Positions 9,450 to 17,754 of a stretch of DNA of 64,000 nt are shown here, one piece after another. The position numbers were made by a program, and so were the translations under genes. The stretch covers positions 1 to 64,000 of the forward strand of contig SIAJ01000015.1 of assembly GCA_009691845.1 (NCBI GenBank), in the 5' to 3' direction. Numbering within the stretch: position 1 is the stretch's first letter; each line of letters opens with the position of its first letter. Source of the DNA: Gemmataceae bacterium (GTDB lineage: Bacteria > Planctomycetota > Planctomycetia > Gemmatales > Gemmataceae). Under the pieces are notes generated by a model. That model worked only from the letters and a program-made list of their open reading frames with translations, was not told where the DNA came from and made no database searches.

Positions 9450-10037
9450 CTACTTCGCGACGCGGCCGACGTATTTTTTATCTTCGGTTTCGATCTTGAT
9501 CAGATCGCCCTTGTTGATGAAGGAGGGAACCTGAATGACCAGGCCTGTCTCCATCGTAGCCGGCTTTGTTTGAGCAGCGGCAGTAGCACCCTTGATGCCG
9601 GGGTCGGTTTCGACCACCGTCAACTCGACGGTGCCAGGCAGTTGGAAGTCGAGCGGCTTGCCTTCAAACATGGTCACGAGAACTTCGTCATTCTCTTTCA
9701 GGAACTCGATCTTGTCGCCGACAAAGTCTGCGCGAAGCGGAACCTGGTCGAAGGTTTCCGAGTCCATGAAAATGTAGTTGTCACCTTCGCGAAAGGAGTA
9801 TTGCATCTTGCGAGTATCGAGGAACGCCAGCTTGACCTTGTCGTCCGGCTTGACGCGGTTTTGCGTGATCGAGAGGGTCTTGAGATTTCGCACCTTGAGC
9901 TGCAAGATCGCACGCCAGTTTCCTGGGGTATTCAGATCGCGTTCCAGGCACTGTAGCAGCGAGCCGTCTTCGGCGATGAAAACCATGCCCTTGCGAATGT
10001 CGATGTTCTTGATGTCAGCCACCGGCAGGTACTCCAT
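9450..10037 (-). CDS. efp: Translation elongation factor P
   Basis: 195 residues, close to the usual 185-190. All three beta domains are recognisable: an N-terminal KOW-like domain, the middle OB domain (MQYSFREGDNYIFMDSETFDQ) and the C-terminal OB domain (ETDPGIKGATAAAQTKPATMETG, close to the family signature). EF-P binds between the P and E sites and relieves stalling at polyproline. The tip of the first-domain loop reads TPGNWRA, so the position of the usually modified lysine (PGKG) is Asn40. The Lys-modifying enzymes EpmA/B or a 5-aminopentanol system would therefore have no target here. The gene is single and convergent with the M20 gene. Confidence 0.95.
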   Translation of the reverse strand: MEYLPVADIKNIDIRKGMVFIAEDGSLLQCLERDLNTPGNWRAILQLKVRNLKTLSITQNRVKPDDKVKLAFLDTRKMQYSFREGDNYIFMDSETFDQVPLRADFVGDKIEFLKENDEVLVTMFEGKPLDFQLPGTVELTVVETDPGIKGATAAAQTKPATMETGLVIQVPSFINKGDLIKIETEDKKYVGRVAK

Positions 10038-10099
10038 TCGAGCGTGTTGAGCGAATTCCTCTTAGTCAGTTAGTTTAGCGAATGTGCCATCTTAAGGGT

Positions 10100-10330
10100 A
10101 GTAGCCCTCTCGCTCCGCGAGAGGGCGGCGTGATGCCCGTGGTATTTAGACCTTCAACCTCGCTTCGCTTCGCTTCGGGCTCATCAGGGGTGCCGGTTTC
10201 GCAGAACCGAAGTGAAACGAGGCTGAGTCACTGAGAAGGCATAAGCGATTGGGCGGGACGCAGCCGTGATCTCTGCCACGTCTCTTGTGGCCCAGCCATT
10301 GCCTCCCTCTCGCGGAGCGAGAGGGCTACT
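10100..10330. repeat. Element of 231 bp bounded by perfect 26-bp inverted repeats
   Basis: Positions 10100-10125 (AGTAGCCCTCTCGCTCCGCG...) are the exact reverse complement of 10305-10330. Each arm is itself a near-perfect hairpin. The 179-base interior has no open frame of note and contains short CGCTT iterations near 10160. The right arm reaches into the neighbouring minus-strand gene and provides its TAG stop (10326-10328). The structure resembles a MITE or a composite of two palindromic repeats flanking a structured RNA segment. Confidence 0.75.
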
Positions 10331-12131
10331 CTGCAACTAGCACCAATTTGATTGCAGTACCCTCGGCGGGCAGAACCTTGGGATCGGTCTCCAGCTTGTA
10401 GTTCGGTTCATCCTTCATGGTCAGATGAGTTTGCAGAACGCAGCAATCGGTCACGGGGAACAGCGAGAAGAAAGTGCCAGTCAGGTCTGCCCCGTACACC
10501 ATGGCGTCTTTTTCAGGATCGGGCTGCTTGACTACCGATCCCGTGAAGTGCCAGGTGAGTGGGACCATTGGCTTGCCGGTATCCTTATGCACCAGGCATT
10601 TTTCGATCGGCACACGGGTTGACTTGCCATCCTTACCCGTGAGTTCGATGAACACCTTGATCTTCGGTCCCGCTGCCTGTGTCCCTTCGCCGTAGGCGGG
10701 TTTTCCTGGCTTCAACGCCAAAGATTCGAGGGCTTTATGCACATCACTAGGCCGCACTCCCTTGAACGTCAGCACGGTTTCGTGGGCCTTTTGGCCACGC
10801 GGGGCCGGATATGTACCGAGCACTTCGATCGGATACTTCTGATCCAGGTTCGGCAGCTTGCGAACAGCAACTACACCGTTGATCGTCACGGTCTTGGTTG
10901 CCTTGTCCACCTTGAGAGCGTTCGGATCGAGTGGCTCCTCCGAAACCGTCTTCGGAATCAGTGCTTCCTTCGGATTCGCCACCACGCTCGTTTTGGGTGG
11001 TTCCTTCTTGTTGGGCCTCGGCACCGGTACCTGAGCGATCAACTCCAGATCGAAGTACATGTCGGAACTTTGAGCCTTGTTGCGCACCTGAACGGCGATC
11101 ACGTTCCTGCCTGGCTTCAATTGAATTGGCTTGAGTTCGATCTCGCGATTCCAGTATGCGAATTCGTGATCCACCTCGGGATCTTTATCGATCATCCGGC
11201 CATTCAGAAAGACCGTTGCCGAATCGTCGCTGGCAACGCTCAAGCGGTAAGTCGCTCCGATAATGCTAAGGACGCTGGCTGGGAGATCGACAATGCGGCG
11301 GAAGAGCATCTCCTGGCCTTTGTCTTCGACCTCCGTCCCCTTTTTCTCAACGATTTCCGGCTCGCCATAGCCCAACGGTGCAGTGCCCGATTTCCATTTG
11401 GAATCGTCGAAGTCGAGATCGAGCCACTTGCCCCCGGTCGCACCAACGGTCTTGGCATTCGCATAGCGCCACGGGCCCGTGGAGGCCTTCACCAGTTCGG
11501 TCGTTTTGAATTCCTCAAAGTCTTCGCCATCGCCACCCCAGCCGACGAAGTCTCTCTTCGGGTTGTAGTCCTGTTTCTTGAGGCTGACCTTCAGGCGTTG
11601 CAACTTGCCCTTGCGCTGGTGCAGTTGTTCCTTGCTGCCGTCGGCCATACACGAGACAACCACCTCCTCACCTTTCAAAACGCGCATACAGATCTCGGCA
11701 AGTTTCTCGGCGTCGCCGTAGAAAGTCCGAAGCAAAAAAGGTTCCGCGTGGGACATGCCCCACCATTCGCCTTCGCGGTAAGCCTGGTACCAGTAGGTGC
11801 CGATGCACGTTTCGCTGGCGTCGCCGTTGTACATGAAGACTGCCTTCTTGCCGACCACCGCCCAGGCCATGATGTTCTTCCACTCACGCTCGTGAAAGCC
11901 TTTCTTGCCAATGTTGTGCTTGATCTCTTCGGTCGGATGCTTGCCTTTGATGTCCGCTACCTTCTTGAAGATAATGAGGTTTTTTTCAGCGTTGATCTTG
12001 GTGACTTCCATCAAGACGATCGCGGTCGAATCCTGCACGCACTTACCGAGCGAGTGCGGCGCCTCGATGTATGCGTGGACGGGAGCGGAGAGAACGAGGA
12101 GGGGCAGGGCAGTGAGCAACAGTCGACGCAT
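10326..12131 (-). CDS. Exported YdjY-domain protein with a galactose-binding-like middle domain
   Basis: 601 residues from the ATG at 12131 (AAAGGA upstream). The open frame begins further up, but the signal peptide MRRLLLTALPLLVLSAPVHAY fixes this start. Residues ~25-190 form a domain with no recognised family. Residues ~230-390 contain WLDLDFDDSKWKSGTAPLGYG and SVASDDSATVFLNGRMID, typical of sugar-binding jelly-roll domains seen in planctomycete exported proteins. From about 430 the YdjY domain follows (KATKTVTINGVVAVRKLP, and a later KALESLALKPGKPAYGEG). YdjY function is unknown. The stop codon lies inside the inverted repeat at 10305-10330, so the native C-terminus may have been changed. 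Confidence 0.75.
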   Translation of the reverse strand: MRRLLLTALPLLVLSAPVHAYIEAPHSLGKCVQDSTAIVLMEVTKINAEKNLIIFKKVADIKGKHPTEEIKHNIGKKGFHEREWKNIMAWAVVGKKAVFMYNGDASETCIGTYWYQAYREGEWWGMSHAEPFLLRTFYGDAEKLAEICMRVLKGEEVVVSCMADGSKEQLHQRKGKLQRLKVSLKKQDYNPKRDFVGWGGDGEDFEEFKTTELVKASTGPWRYANAKTVGATGGKWLDLDFDDSKWKSGTAPLGYGEPEIVEKKGTEVEDKGQEMLFRRIVDLPASVLSIIGATYRLSVASDDSATVFLNGRMIDKDPEVDHEFAYWNREIELKPIQLKPGRNVIAVQVRNKAQSSDMYFDLELIAQVPVPRPNKKEPPKTSVVANPKEALIPKTVSEEPLDPNALKVDKATKTVTINGVVAVRKLPNLDQKYPIEVLGTYPAPRGQKAHETVLTFKGVRPSDVHKALESLALKPGKPAYGEGTQAAGPKIKVFIELTGKDGKSTRVPIEKCLVHKDTGKPMVPLTWHFTGSVVKQPDPEKDAMVYGADLTGTFFSLFPVTDCCVLQTHLTMKDEPNYKLETDPKVLPAEGTAIKLVLVAE

Positions 12132-12440
12132 GATGCAAGATCCTTTCAGCGGCTTGGATACTGCTGGGTGTAGTTGAAGGATTCTAACTGGACGGGGCCC
12201 GCTTCGCATAGGGGAATTCTGGAATTGACGTGGCCTCCGTTACTCAACAGGCCGTCTTCCGGGGAAGGTTTACTCCGAAGTCGCGATTGCCCGAACACTG
12301 AAGAATTGGCATGGCCTTCATTTGTGGTGATGGACCAAGCCGGAGGCCGCCCCGTTTCCCCTTGCAAATTCTTCCAGACGTGCCTATGCTTCGCCTCCCG
12401 CCTGGGCAGCCAGGCCTCGCTATTCGCAAGGATGCGACGC
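12132..12440. other. Divergent intergenic region
   Basis: Sits between the YdjY-domain gene (minus) and the peptidase-MA-like gene (plus), so it should hold both promoters. I see no clear -35/-10 pair, no RNA gene and no long repeat. An open frame runs through it from 12174, but its translation (rich in P, S, R, W) does not resemble protein. Confidence 0.5.
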
Positions 12441-13694
12441 ATGATTCGGTTTGTTATTCACGCGACGTGTTGCGTCGCTCTGCTCCAAGCCAACCTGAAC
12501 GCCCAGTCGCCCCGCGATCTAGGCCCAGCCCCGGCGATTCCGGAACCGCCAGCGGAGTTTGTTTCGCCACCTTCGGGTTTGCCGAGGATTGAAGTCCCGA
12601 CGAGAACCGTGCCCACGCTTCCGGACGAGCCGGTTATTCAAGATCCCCTGAAGAAAAGTACGTCAAGCAGCGACCTGACGCGCGGATCCGCAGAATTTGC
12701 AGCCAAACGATATTCCGAAGCAGCGGCCATCTTCGCGGAGGCCCAGCGGCGTGGTGGAAAGTTGACCGACACCCAGCGCGACGAATGGGCGTACTGTCGT
12801 CTGCACATCGTGGCGACTCGAATCAACAAGGGAAGCGAATCTCCCAGTGCGATTGCGGAACTTGGCAAGGAAGTGGCAGACGCTTTGCTTTTGGGCTCCG
12901 ATCGACTGATGCCGTTCGGCAAGCAATTGATGGATGAGCTTGGGCGTCGCGGAACCTCGAAAGCTGATGCCGTTGAAGCAGGCTGGGAAGTGATCGAGGC
13001 AGCCAGTTTCCGCGTGCTCTATAAGGGTTCGCGCGTGATGCCGGACGAAATCGTACAGACGGCCGAGGCCGCCCGGCGTGCGATGTATGAACGTTGGGCC
13101 GGACCGCCCGCCGCCGACTGGACGCCTCGTTGCGATATCTATCTGCACTCTACGGCTGCCGATTATGCCAAGGCGACAGGTAAAAACGCGGACAACGCGG
13201 GGCATACAACCGTTTCGATCAAGAGCGAACGGGTGCTGAGTCGCCGCATCGACTTGCGAAGAGACGATTCGGCCATTCTGGATGGCACTCTTCCACACCA
13301 GGTGACGTTAGTGATCCTGGCCGAGATGTTCGCGGAGCAACCGTTGCCACGCTGGGCACTGTTGGGCATGGCCGTCCTGGCGGAATCTCCCGAAAGTGTC
13401 GCGAGCTATCGTCGAGCCGTGCCGGCATTGCTAAAAGAGAAAAAACTCTTCGCGGTCGGCCCATTCATGGAGAAGGCCGATTATCCGACAGCCGAGAACA
13501 TGACCCCCTTCTATGCGGAAAGCGTCTCGCTTGTGAGTTTCATGGTCGAACTTCGCGGCCCGAAAGCGTTCGCGGCCTTTCTGCGTGAAGCACCGCGACG
13601 CGGAATCAGCAAGGCTCTCGTCTCCCATTACGACATCAAGAGCCCGGCCGACTTGCAGGACCGCTGGGTGAAACATTCGCTGGGTGGTAAGTGA
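12441..13694 (+). CDS. Exported peptidase-MA-like (DUF1570-type) protein with a broken HExxH motif
   Basis: 417 residues from the ATG at 12441, chosen because AAGGA at 12428-12432 lies 8 bases upstream; an ATG at 12432 is possible. A signal peptide ends near NLNAQ, followed by a proline-rich linker and a helical region AEFAAKRYSEAAAIFAEAQRR (TPR-like). The C-terminal half resembles the gluzincin peptidase-MA fold: PHQVTLVILAEMFAEQPLPRWALLGMAVLAES corresponds in parts to the pattern LPHExTHxVL followed by LPRWAxEGMAVL. Here HExxH is HQVTL, which lacks the catalytic Glu and the second His, and the downstream Glu is also changed. It is probably a non-catalytic homologue. Confidence 0.6.
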   Translation: MIRFVIHATCCVALLQANLNAQSPRDLGPAPAIPEPPAEFVSPPSGLPRIEVPTRTVPTLPDEPVIQDPLKKSTSSSDLTRGSAEFAAKRYSEAAAIFAEAQRRGGKLTDTQRDEWAYCRLHIVATRINKGSESPSAIAELGKEVADALLLGSDRLMPFGKQLMDELGRRGTSKADAVEAGWEVIEAASFRVLYKGSRVMPDEIVQTAEAARRAMYERWAGPPAADWTPRCDIYLHSTAADYAKATGKNADNAGHTTVSIKSERVLSRRIDLRRDDSAILDGTLPHQVTLVILAEMFAEQPLPRWALLGMAVLAESPESVASYRRAVPALLKEKKLFAVGPFMEKADYPTAENMTPFYAESVSLVSFMVELRGPKAFAAFLREAPRRGISKALVSHYDIKSPADLQDRWVKHSLGGK

Positions 13695-13775
13695 TGAGAG
13701 GTATGGCGAAACTCGGCCAGCTCCCTAGAACACCTCTCCCCGATCGCTCATCCCGCCTGGCCGGAGTTTGCAGCC

Positions 13776-15221
13776 TTGTCACCCCTCGTTCGCGTTCTGG
13801 TTGTGGTTGTTGCCGCCATCGGCTTCCTCTTCGACACCTATGAACTGCTGATGTTTCCCGTGATCGGTCGGGAAGCGTTGAGTCAGCTCTTGGGCGAGCC
13901 GGCCAATAGCGATGCGGTGCGGCTTTGGACCGGTCGAATGCTCTGGATCGCGGCACTTTGCGGCGGGGTCTTCGGTATGCTCGGTGGCTGGATGATCGAT
14001 CGGTTTGGTCGAAAGACGGTGATGGCAGCGAGCATACTGATCTACTCGTTCTCGCCACTTTGTGCGGCCTTTAGCACGGAACTATGGATGCTTGTGTTGT
14101 TCCGCAGCACAACCTTCATTGGCGTATGCGTGGAAATGGTCGCGGCCGTGACCTGGCTGGCCGAGTTGTTCGACAACAAGCGCACTCGGGAAATGGTGAT
14201 TGGCTGGACATTGGCGGCCGCATCGGTCGGTGGGATTCTTGTGACGGAGGTTTACAACCTCATTATCGAGCATGCGAAATCATTGCCCGCTTTGCCGGTC
14301 CCGGATCGATTTGATGGTCATGCCGCGTGGCGATATACACTTCTGACAGGCTTGATCCCCGGTGCTCTGATCTTGTTCTTGCTGCCGTTCGTGCCCGAAT
14401 CGCGTGCGTGGCTGGAACGCAAGCGAGCGGGCACACTTCGCCGCGCCCGATTCGCGGAGTTGTTCGCGCCGAACCTTCGCCGGACTGTTGTGGTGACCGC
14501 CGTGCTCTCCGCCTGCGGCTATGCCGCCGCCTTTGGTGCACTTCAGTTGACGCCGGCACAAATCGCACCCGGCCTTCCGGACCTTGCCGCCAAGCAAGAC
14601 GTCATCGCAGCATTTCAATCGGAGTTGAAGAAGATGCCTTCAGGCACACCCGAGCACGCAGCACTGGCCGCGGACGCCAAGAAAGCCCAGGCCGAGTTGG
14701 CACAAGCCGCGAAGGCGCGTGGTGGAAATATTCAGCGCTGGCAGGAACTGGGCGGCCTCACCGGACGAATGCTCCTCGCGATCCTGTTGATTTTTGTTCC
14801 GAGTCGCTTGCTGCTGCGAATCTTCCTCGTGCCGGGTGTGATTCTGTTCCCGCTCACGTATGCCAATTTCGTCACGGGCGACTACGCGATCTTTGCCATC
14901 GCCATCTTCTTTTGCGGCCTGCTAACGGTCGCGCAATTCAGTTATCTGAGCGAGTTACTTCCCAAAGTGTTCCCAATCCACCTTCGTGGAACCGGCAGCA
15001 GCTTTGCCACTAACCTTGGCGGCCGCATGATCGGAACCATGGCCGCGACTGTGAACACGGAACTGCTTTCGCCGTTGTTTTCCGGCTCGAATTCGATGAA
15101 GGTGGCAATGGCGGCGGCCGTGATCGGTGGCAGCGTCTATCTCATAGCTCTGATTGCGTCGTTCTGGCTGCCGGATACAAAAACCGAGGAGCCGCCCGCG
15201 AACCCACCGACGTCAAATTGA
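13776..15221 (+). CDS. MFS transporter
   Basis: 481 residues from a TTG at 13776 with GGAG at 13763-13766. No in-frame ATG or GTG lies between the upstream stop (13695) and this point. About 12 hydrophobic segments are visible. The loop after helix 2 reads GGWMIDRFGRKTV, the MFS signature DRxGRR/K. A long hydrophilic helical insertion (about residues 265-325, KKMPSGTPEHAALAADAKKAQAEL) sits between helices 7 and 8. Substrate unknown; the overall pattern is sugar- or organic-acid-porter-like. The gene lies 81 bases after the peptidase-MA-like gene and ends 64 bases before tRNA-Gln. Confidence 0.8.
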   Translation: MSPLVRVLVVVVAAIGFLFDTYELLMFPVIGREALSQLLGEPANSDAVRLWTGRMLWIAALCGGVFGMLGGWMIDRFGRKTVMAASILIYSFSPLCAAFSTELWMLVLFRSTTFIGVCVEMVAAVTWLAELFDNKRTREMVIGWTLAAASVGGILVTEVYNLIIEHAKSLPALPVPDRFDGHAAWRYTLLTGLIPGALILFLLPFVPESRAWLERKRAGTLRRARFAELFAPNLRRTVVVTAVLSACGYAAAFGALQLTPAQIAPGLPDLAAKQDVIAAFQSELKKMPSGTPEHAALAADAKKAQAELAQAAKARGGNIQRWQELGGLTGRMLLAILLIFVPSRLLLRIFLVPGVILFPLTYANFVTGDYAIFAIAIFFCGLLTVAQFSYLSELLPKVFPIHLRGTGSSFATNLGGRMIGTMAATVNTELLSPLFSGSNSMKVAMAAAVIGGSVYLIALIASFWLPDTKTEEPPANPPTSN

Positions 15222-15285
15222 GTCCTTAAGCACTCGAGGTCTGAACTTGTCAGGCCTTGGACGGAAAGATATATTTTCATCACAC

Positions 15286-15356
15286 TGGGGAATGGTGTAA
15301 CGGTAGCACGACTGGCTCTGAACCAGTTAGTTTAGGTTCGAATCCTGGTTCCCCAA
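15286..15356 (+). tRNA. tRNA-Gln (anticodon CUG)
   Basis: 71 nt. The acceptor stem TGGGGAA pairs with TTCCCCA, followed by discriminator A at 15356; CCA is not encoded. The D arm GTG...CAC, the anticodon stem ACTGG/CCAGT with loop CTCTGAA (anticodon CTG), and the T loop TTCGAAT all fold. Decayed integrase sequence lies just downstream, consistent with use of the tRNA 3' end as an attachment site. Confidence 0.95.
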
Positions 15357-15438
15357 TTCGCTGGCTCATAAGGACCTATCGAACATCCACGATTTGTCAC
15401 CTGCCCTAGTTGGGCAGGGTATCGGGCAGACGAAAAAC

Positions 15439-15467
15439 AACCCTGGCCGCTACGAACGACCAGGGTT
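15439..15467. terminator. Hairpin downstream of tRNA-Gln
   Basis: AACCCTGG (15439-15446) pairs perfectly with CCAGGGTT (15460-15467) around a 13-base loop. It lies 82 bases after the tRNA and could end its transcript; no long T-run follows. Confidence 0.4.
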
Positions 15468-15520
15468 CCGAAAGAGCAAGCCTTCTCGCTCACTCCCTGC
15501 TTCCAAGGGAGGTTTGCTGA

Positions 15521-15800
15521 TGCGTCAACCACAACCTCAGTTCCCCAACTCGAAAAACGCCTCGTCCGACGGCCCACGCCACCCGAGAGTGGCAAGACTG
15601 GCTGGAATCCCCTCTGAAATCCGTGAGGGCGTACCGCAGGTTGATATCGCAGGTCCCGGTACGCCCCTCCGACTCCCTCTTCACGGCACAACTTTGTGAC
15701 CTTTTCCTTGAATATGCGAAAACGCACACCGAACCGCGAATGTACAAGAGGTATCGAGACTTTCTCCAGACGATCCCCGAGCCAAGTCAGCAAGGTACGC
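15521..15800 (+). pseudogene. Integrase N-terminal remnant next to tRNA-Gln
   Basis: One frame reads REWQDWLESPLKSVRAYRRL and then FTAQLCDLFLEYAKTHTEPR followed by MYKRYRDFLQTI. This resembles the SAM-like core-binding domain of planctomycete tyrosine recombinases (pattern LCxxFLxxAxxHTxPxTYxxYxxFLQ). It has no start in a sensible place and loses similarity after about 15780; the catalytic R...HxxR...Y domain is absent. A 13-base copy of the tRNA end (GTTCCCCAACTCG, 15540-15552, one mismatch to 15348-15360) lies inside it. I infer a remnant of an integrated element. Confidence 0.5.
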
Positions 15801-16250
15801 TGATTCGCTACGAAAATGCAAGCCTGCTGAAACTCGATCGGCTTCAAACGATCTACGCGAGCATGCAAGCAATTGGTCGAAAACGGGATACTCACTCGGC
15901 CAAGACGCGAAATATTTCACGATGTATTCGAGAGCCTTCCTCTCGTCGTACTGCCTGGCAATCACGAGCATGGCGAGATCGACGCGGTAGTGCTTCCTGT
16001 AGAAACCTTGAAGATTCTTGATGGAAACGCGTGCTTAGCAAGCGGACGATGGTCGGTCGCCGTTTCTGGGCAAGTCGGTCGGCGAGACTCTCGCCCAGGT
16101 GCGGGCGTCGCCGTCGCGCTGCCAGAAAAGCGGCCCGCTGGAGCTGGAGACGCCTTGCCTGAAGTGCATGCGCCGCGGGGGAGTACAACTGGCGAGGGGG
16201 AATATCACCTCGCTGCTAGCGGATGCGGAGACAACCGGGCGGCTTATGCG
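15800..16250 (-). pseudogene. Decayed coding DNA of unknown origin
   Basis: On the minus strand two fragments in different frames look protein-like. GESLADRLAQKRRPTIVRLL lies at about 16045-16105. RVSIKNLQGFYRKHYRVDLA followed by MLVIARQYDERKALEYIVKY lies at about 15915-16030, and a stop and frame change separate the two. I do not recognise the family. The stretch lies just beyond the end of the nitrate operon and is probably the relic of one more gene. Confidence 0.3.
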
Positions 16251-16481
16251 TCAACTCTCGTCGCGTTCCATGACGATGATGTAGCGCAGCAGTCCGGCGA
16301 TAAGGCCGAAGCAGGCCAGGCTGGTCAACGCCGCCGGCCAGATGAGCGTGTCATCCCCGCCCATGTAGCCGTTCATGGTCGCAGTAAGCAACCATAGCTG
16401 CAGGACGACGATGAGCAGCACGATGCACAGGATGCCGTAGATGATGGTCGTGCGTTGTTCGCGTGTCAGCGGTTGTTTCAT
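16251..16481 (-). CDS. Small membrane protein of the nitrate operon (DUF6755-like)
   Basis: 76 residues. Two hydrophobic segments are clear: TIIYGILCIVLLIVVLQLWLL and WPAALTSLACFGLIAGLLRY. Its start ATG overlaps the Rieske stop codon (ATGA at 16478-16481), so translation is coupled. Small two-helix proteins of this kind accompany Rieske/nitrate reductase clusters in planctomycetes; I assign the DUF6755 label from that context and size. It probably anchors or assembles the electron-transfer subunits. It is the last gene of the operon. Confidence 0.6.
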   Translation of the reverse strand: MKQPLTREQRTTIIYGILCIVLLIVVLQLWLLTATMNGYMGGDDTLIWPAALTSLACFGLIAGLLRYIIVMERDES

Positions 16482-17026
16482 ACGGATCGCAGTTCCACTC
16501 CCGTCGCATAGACGATACCATCGCGAAGGTCCAGGATGATGCGGGAAAGCGGCCGACGCGGCGGCCCCGACAACGCTCGTCCCGTGGCCGCGTCGAAAGT
16601 GCCCTCATGACAGGGGCAGTGAAGCTGGCCCTTGTCCATCACGGGCACCACCGCACACGACAGATGCGTGCATTTCTGGCCGTACGCCAGGAGCGTGTGC
16701 TCGTCTGGACGCAGCAACAAACATGGGTCGTTCTCATCGGGATAGGCGAACGTCAGCGCCCCGCCGACCGGGATCTGGTCCAACGTCACGATGGGCTTGA
16801 TCGGCGGCTGGCCCTTGCTCCTCCGCATCGAGTTTTCTGCTACAATCCAGCCCTGCCCAACGACGAACGCCAGGCTGGTCAGTCCCAGATACTTGGTAAA
16901 GTCGCGCCGGGCCACATAGTTGTCCTGCTGCACTTCGAGCGGAAATTCACGCCGCCAAGCCGGCTGGTGGGAATCGGGCTGGCCGTCCGGGGCCGTCGTT
17001 CGCTGCTGCGGGTCGGGCTTGCTCAT
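16478..17026 (-). CDS. Rieske [2Fe-2S] protein with a Tat-like anchor
   Basis: 182 residues. After a polar N-terminus, residues ~39-60 read [20 protein letters not shown], an RRxFxK twin-arginine motif followed by one hydrophobic helix, as in the anchored Rieske proteins of bc complexes. The cluster ligands are CTHLSC (first Cys and His) and CPCHEGTF (second Cys and His), about 16 residues apart; the extra cysteines could form the stabilising disulfide. A proline-rich loop GPPRRPLSR follows. It overlaps both neighbours by 4 bases. Role inferred: quinol-side electron transfer to the Fe-S protein and nitrate reductase encoded upstream. Confidence 0.85.
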   Translation of the reverse strand: MSKPDPQQRTTAPDGQPDSHQPAWRREFPLEVQQDNYVARRDFTKYLGLTSLAFVVGQGWIVAENSMRRSKGQPPIKPIVTLDQIPVGGALTFAYPDENDPCLLLRPDEHTLLAYGQKCTHLSCAVVPVMDKGQLHCPCHEGTFDAATGRALSGPPRRPLSRIILDLRDGIVYATGVELRSV

Positions 17027-17673
17027 GCTTCATCCTTAGCGTTGTAAACCGCCGTGAGAATGTTCAGGGAGATCGATTTGCCGCCGCTGCCCTCGTTCAT
17101 GGCGGCAGCGACATCGATATGTTCGATCCGGGCCGCATATTTCGGCACCATCATGCTGACCTTGGTGGTGATCGTCTGCGTACCGAACTGGAACTGATTG
17201 ACGGGTGTTCCGCGGGGACGCATCGTTTCGATCCGCTCCCGGGTGCCGAAGAACAGCGCTCCGCTTGGGCAGACCGTGGCGCACATTGGTTTTTTTCCGG
17301 CGGACGTGCGGTCGTAGCACATGTCGCACTTCATCATCAACTCGAAGTCCGTCATCATCTTCGGCACGCCGAACGGGCAGGCCAGCACGCAGTTGTTGCA
17401 GGCGACGCAGCGCGGCTTGCGGGCCGTTTGCACCACGCCATCGGCGGTTTTCTTGATGGCATCGGCGGGGCAGACTTCGGCGCACGTCGGCGAGTCGCAG
17501 TGCATGCACACCACGGGGACCGTCTGCGTGGAATGCCCGCGGTCCACGTACTCCAGGTGGATCATCGGCACGCCTTTGTGCGTGTCGCATTCGCCACACG
17601 CCTGAACACATGCCTGGCAGCCAATGCAACGGCTGGGGTCGATGAAGAATTCCATCTGATCGTGGACTGGCAT
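17023..17673 (-). CDS. 4Fe-4S ferredoxin-type electron-transfer subunit
   Basis: 216 residues. Four cysteine groups typical of the NrfC/DmsB/HybA family are visible: [39 protein letters not shown] and CDMCYD...CATVCP. Together they allow four [4Fe-4S] clusters. There is no Tat signal, so the protein should be cytoplasmic and could wire the nitrate reductase to the membrane subunits. Its stop overlaps the Rieske start. A second ATG is at residue 7. Upstream lies a hairpin at 17713-17744. Confidence 0.85.
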   Translation of the reverse strand: MPVHDQMEFFIDPSRCIGCQACVQACGECDTHKGVPMIHLEYVDRGHSTQTVPVVCMHCDSPTCAEVCPADAIKKTADGVVQTARKPRCVACNNCVLACPFGVPKMMTDFELMMKCDMCYDRTSAGKKPMCATVCPSGALFFGTRERIETMRPRGTPVNQFQFGTQTITTKVSMMVPKYAARIEHIDVAAAMNEGSGGKSISLNILTAVYNAKDEA

Positions 17674-17712
17674 TCGGCTCCAAGGAAAAAGGAAATCAAT
17701 ACAGGCTTCTCC

Positions 17713-17744
17713 GACAAAAGTCGATTTTCCGTCGGACTTTTGTC
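17713..17744. terminator. Hairpin between the nitrate reductase and Fe-S genes
   Basis: GACAAAAGTC (17713-17722) pairs perfectly with GACTTTTGTC (17735-17744) around a 12-base loop. It lies within the operon, 11 bases after the nitrate reductase stop. It could be an attenuator or an RNA-stability hairpin that sets a lower level of the downstream Fe-S, Rieske and DUF6755-like genes. Confidence 0.5.
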
Positions 17745-17754
17745 AAAAGCGTCT

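Noticed and set aside
10737..12173. A 478-codon plus-strand frame opposite the YdjY-domain gene
   Set aside because: The translation has no family features, while the opposite strand has a signal peptide, ribosome site and known domains.
15348..15552. attL/attR pair bounding a complete integrated element
   Set aside because: The repeat is only 13 bases with one mismatch and lies 192 bases away, within the integrase relic. Too short and close to bound an element.
15873..16397. A plus-strand frame opposite the end of the nitrate operon
   Set aside because: It overlaps the DUF6755-like gene on the other strand and has low-complexity composition with no domain.
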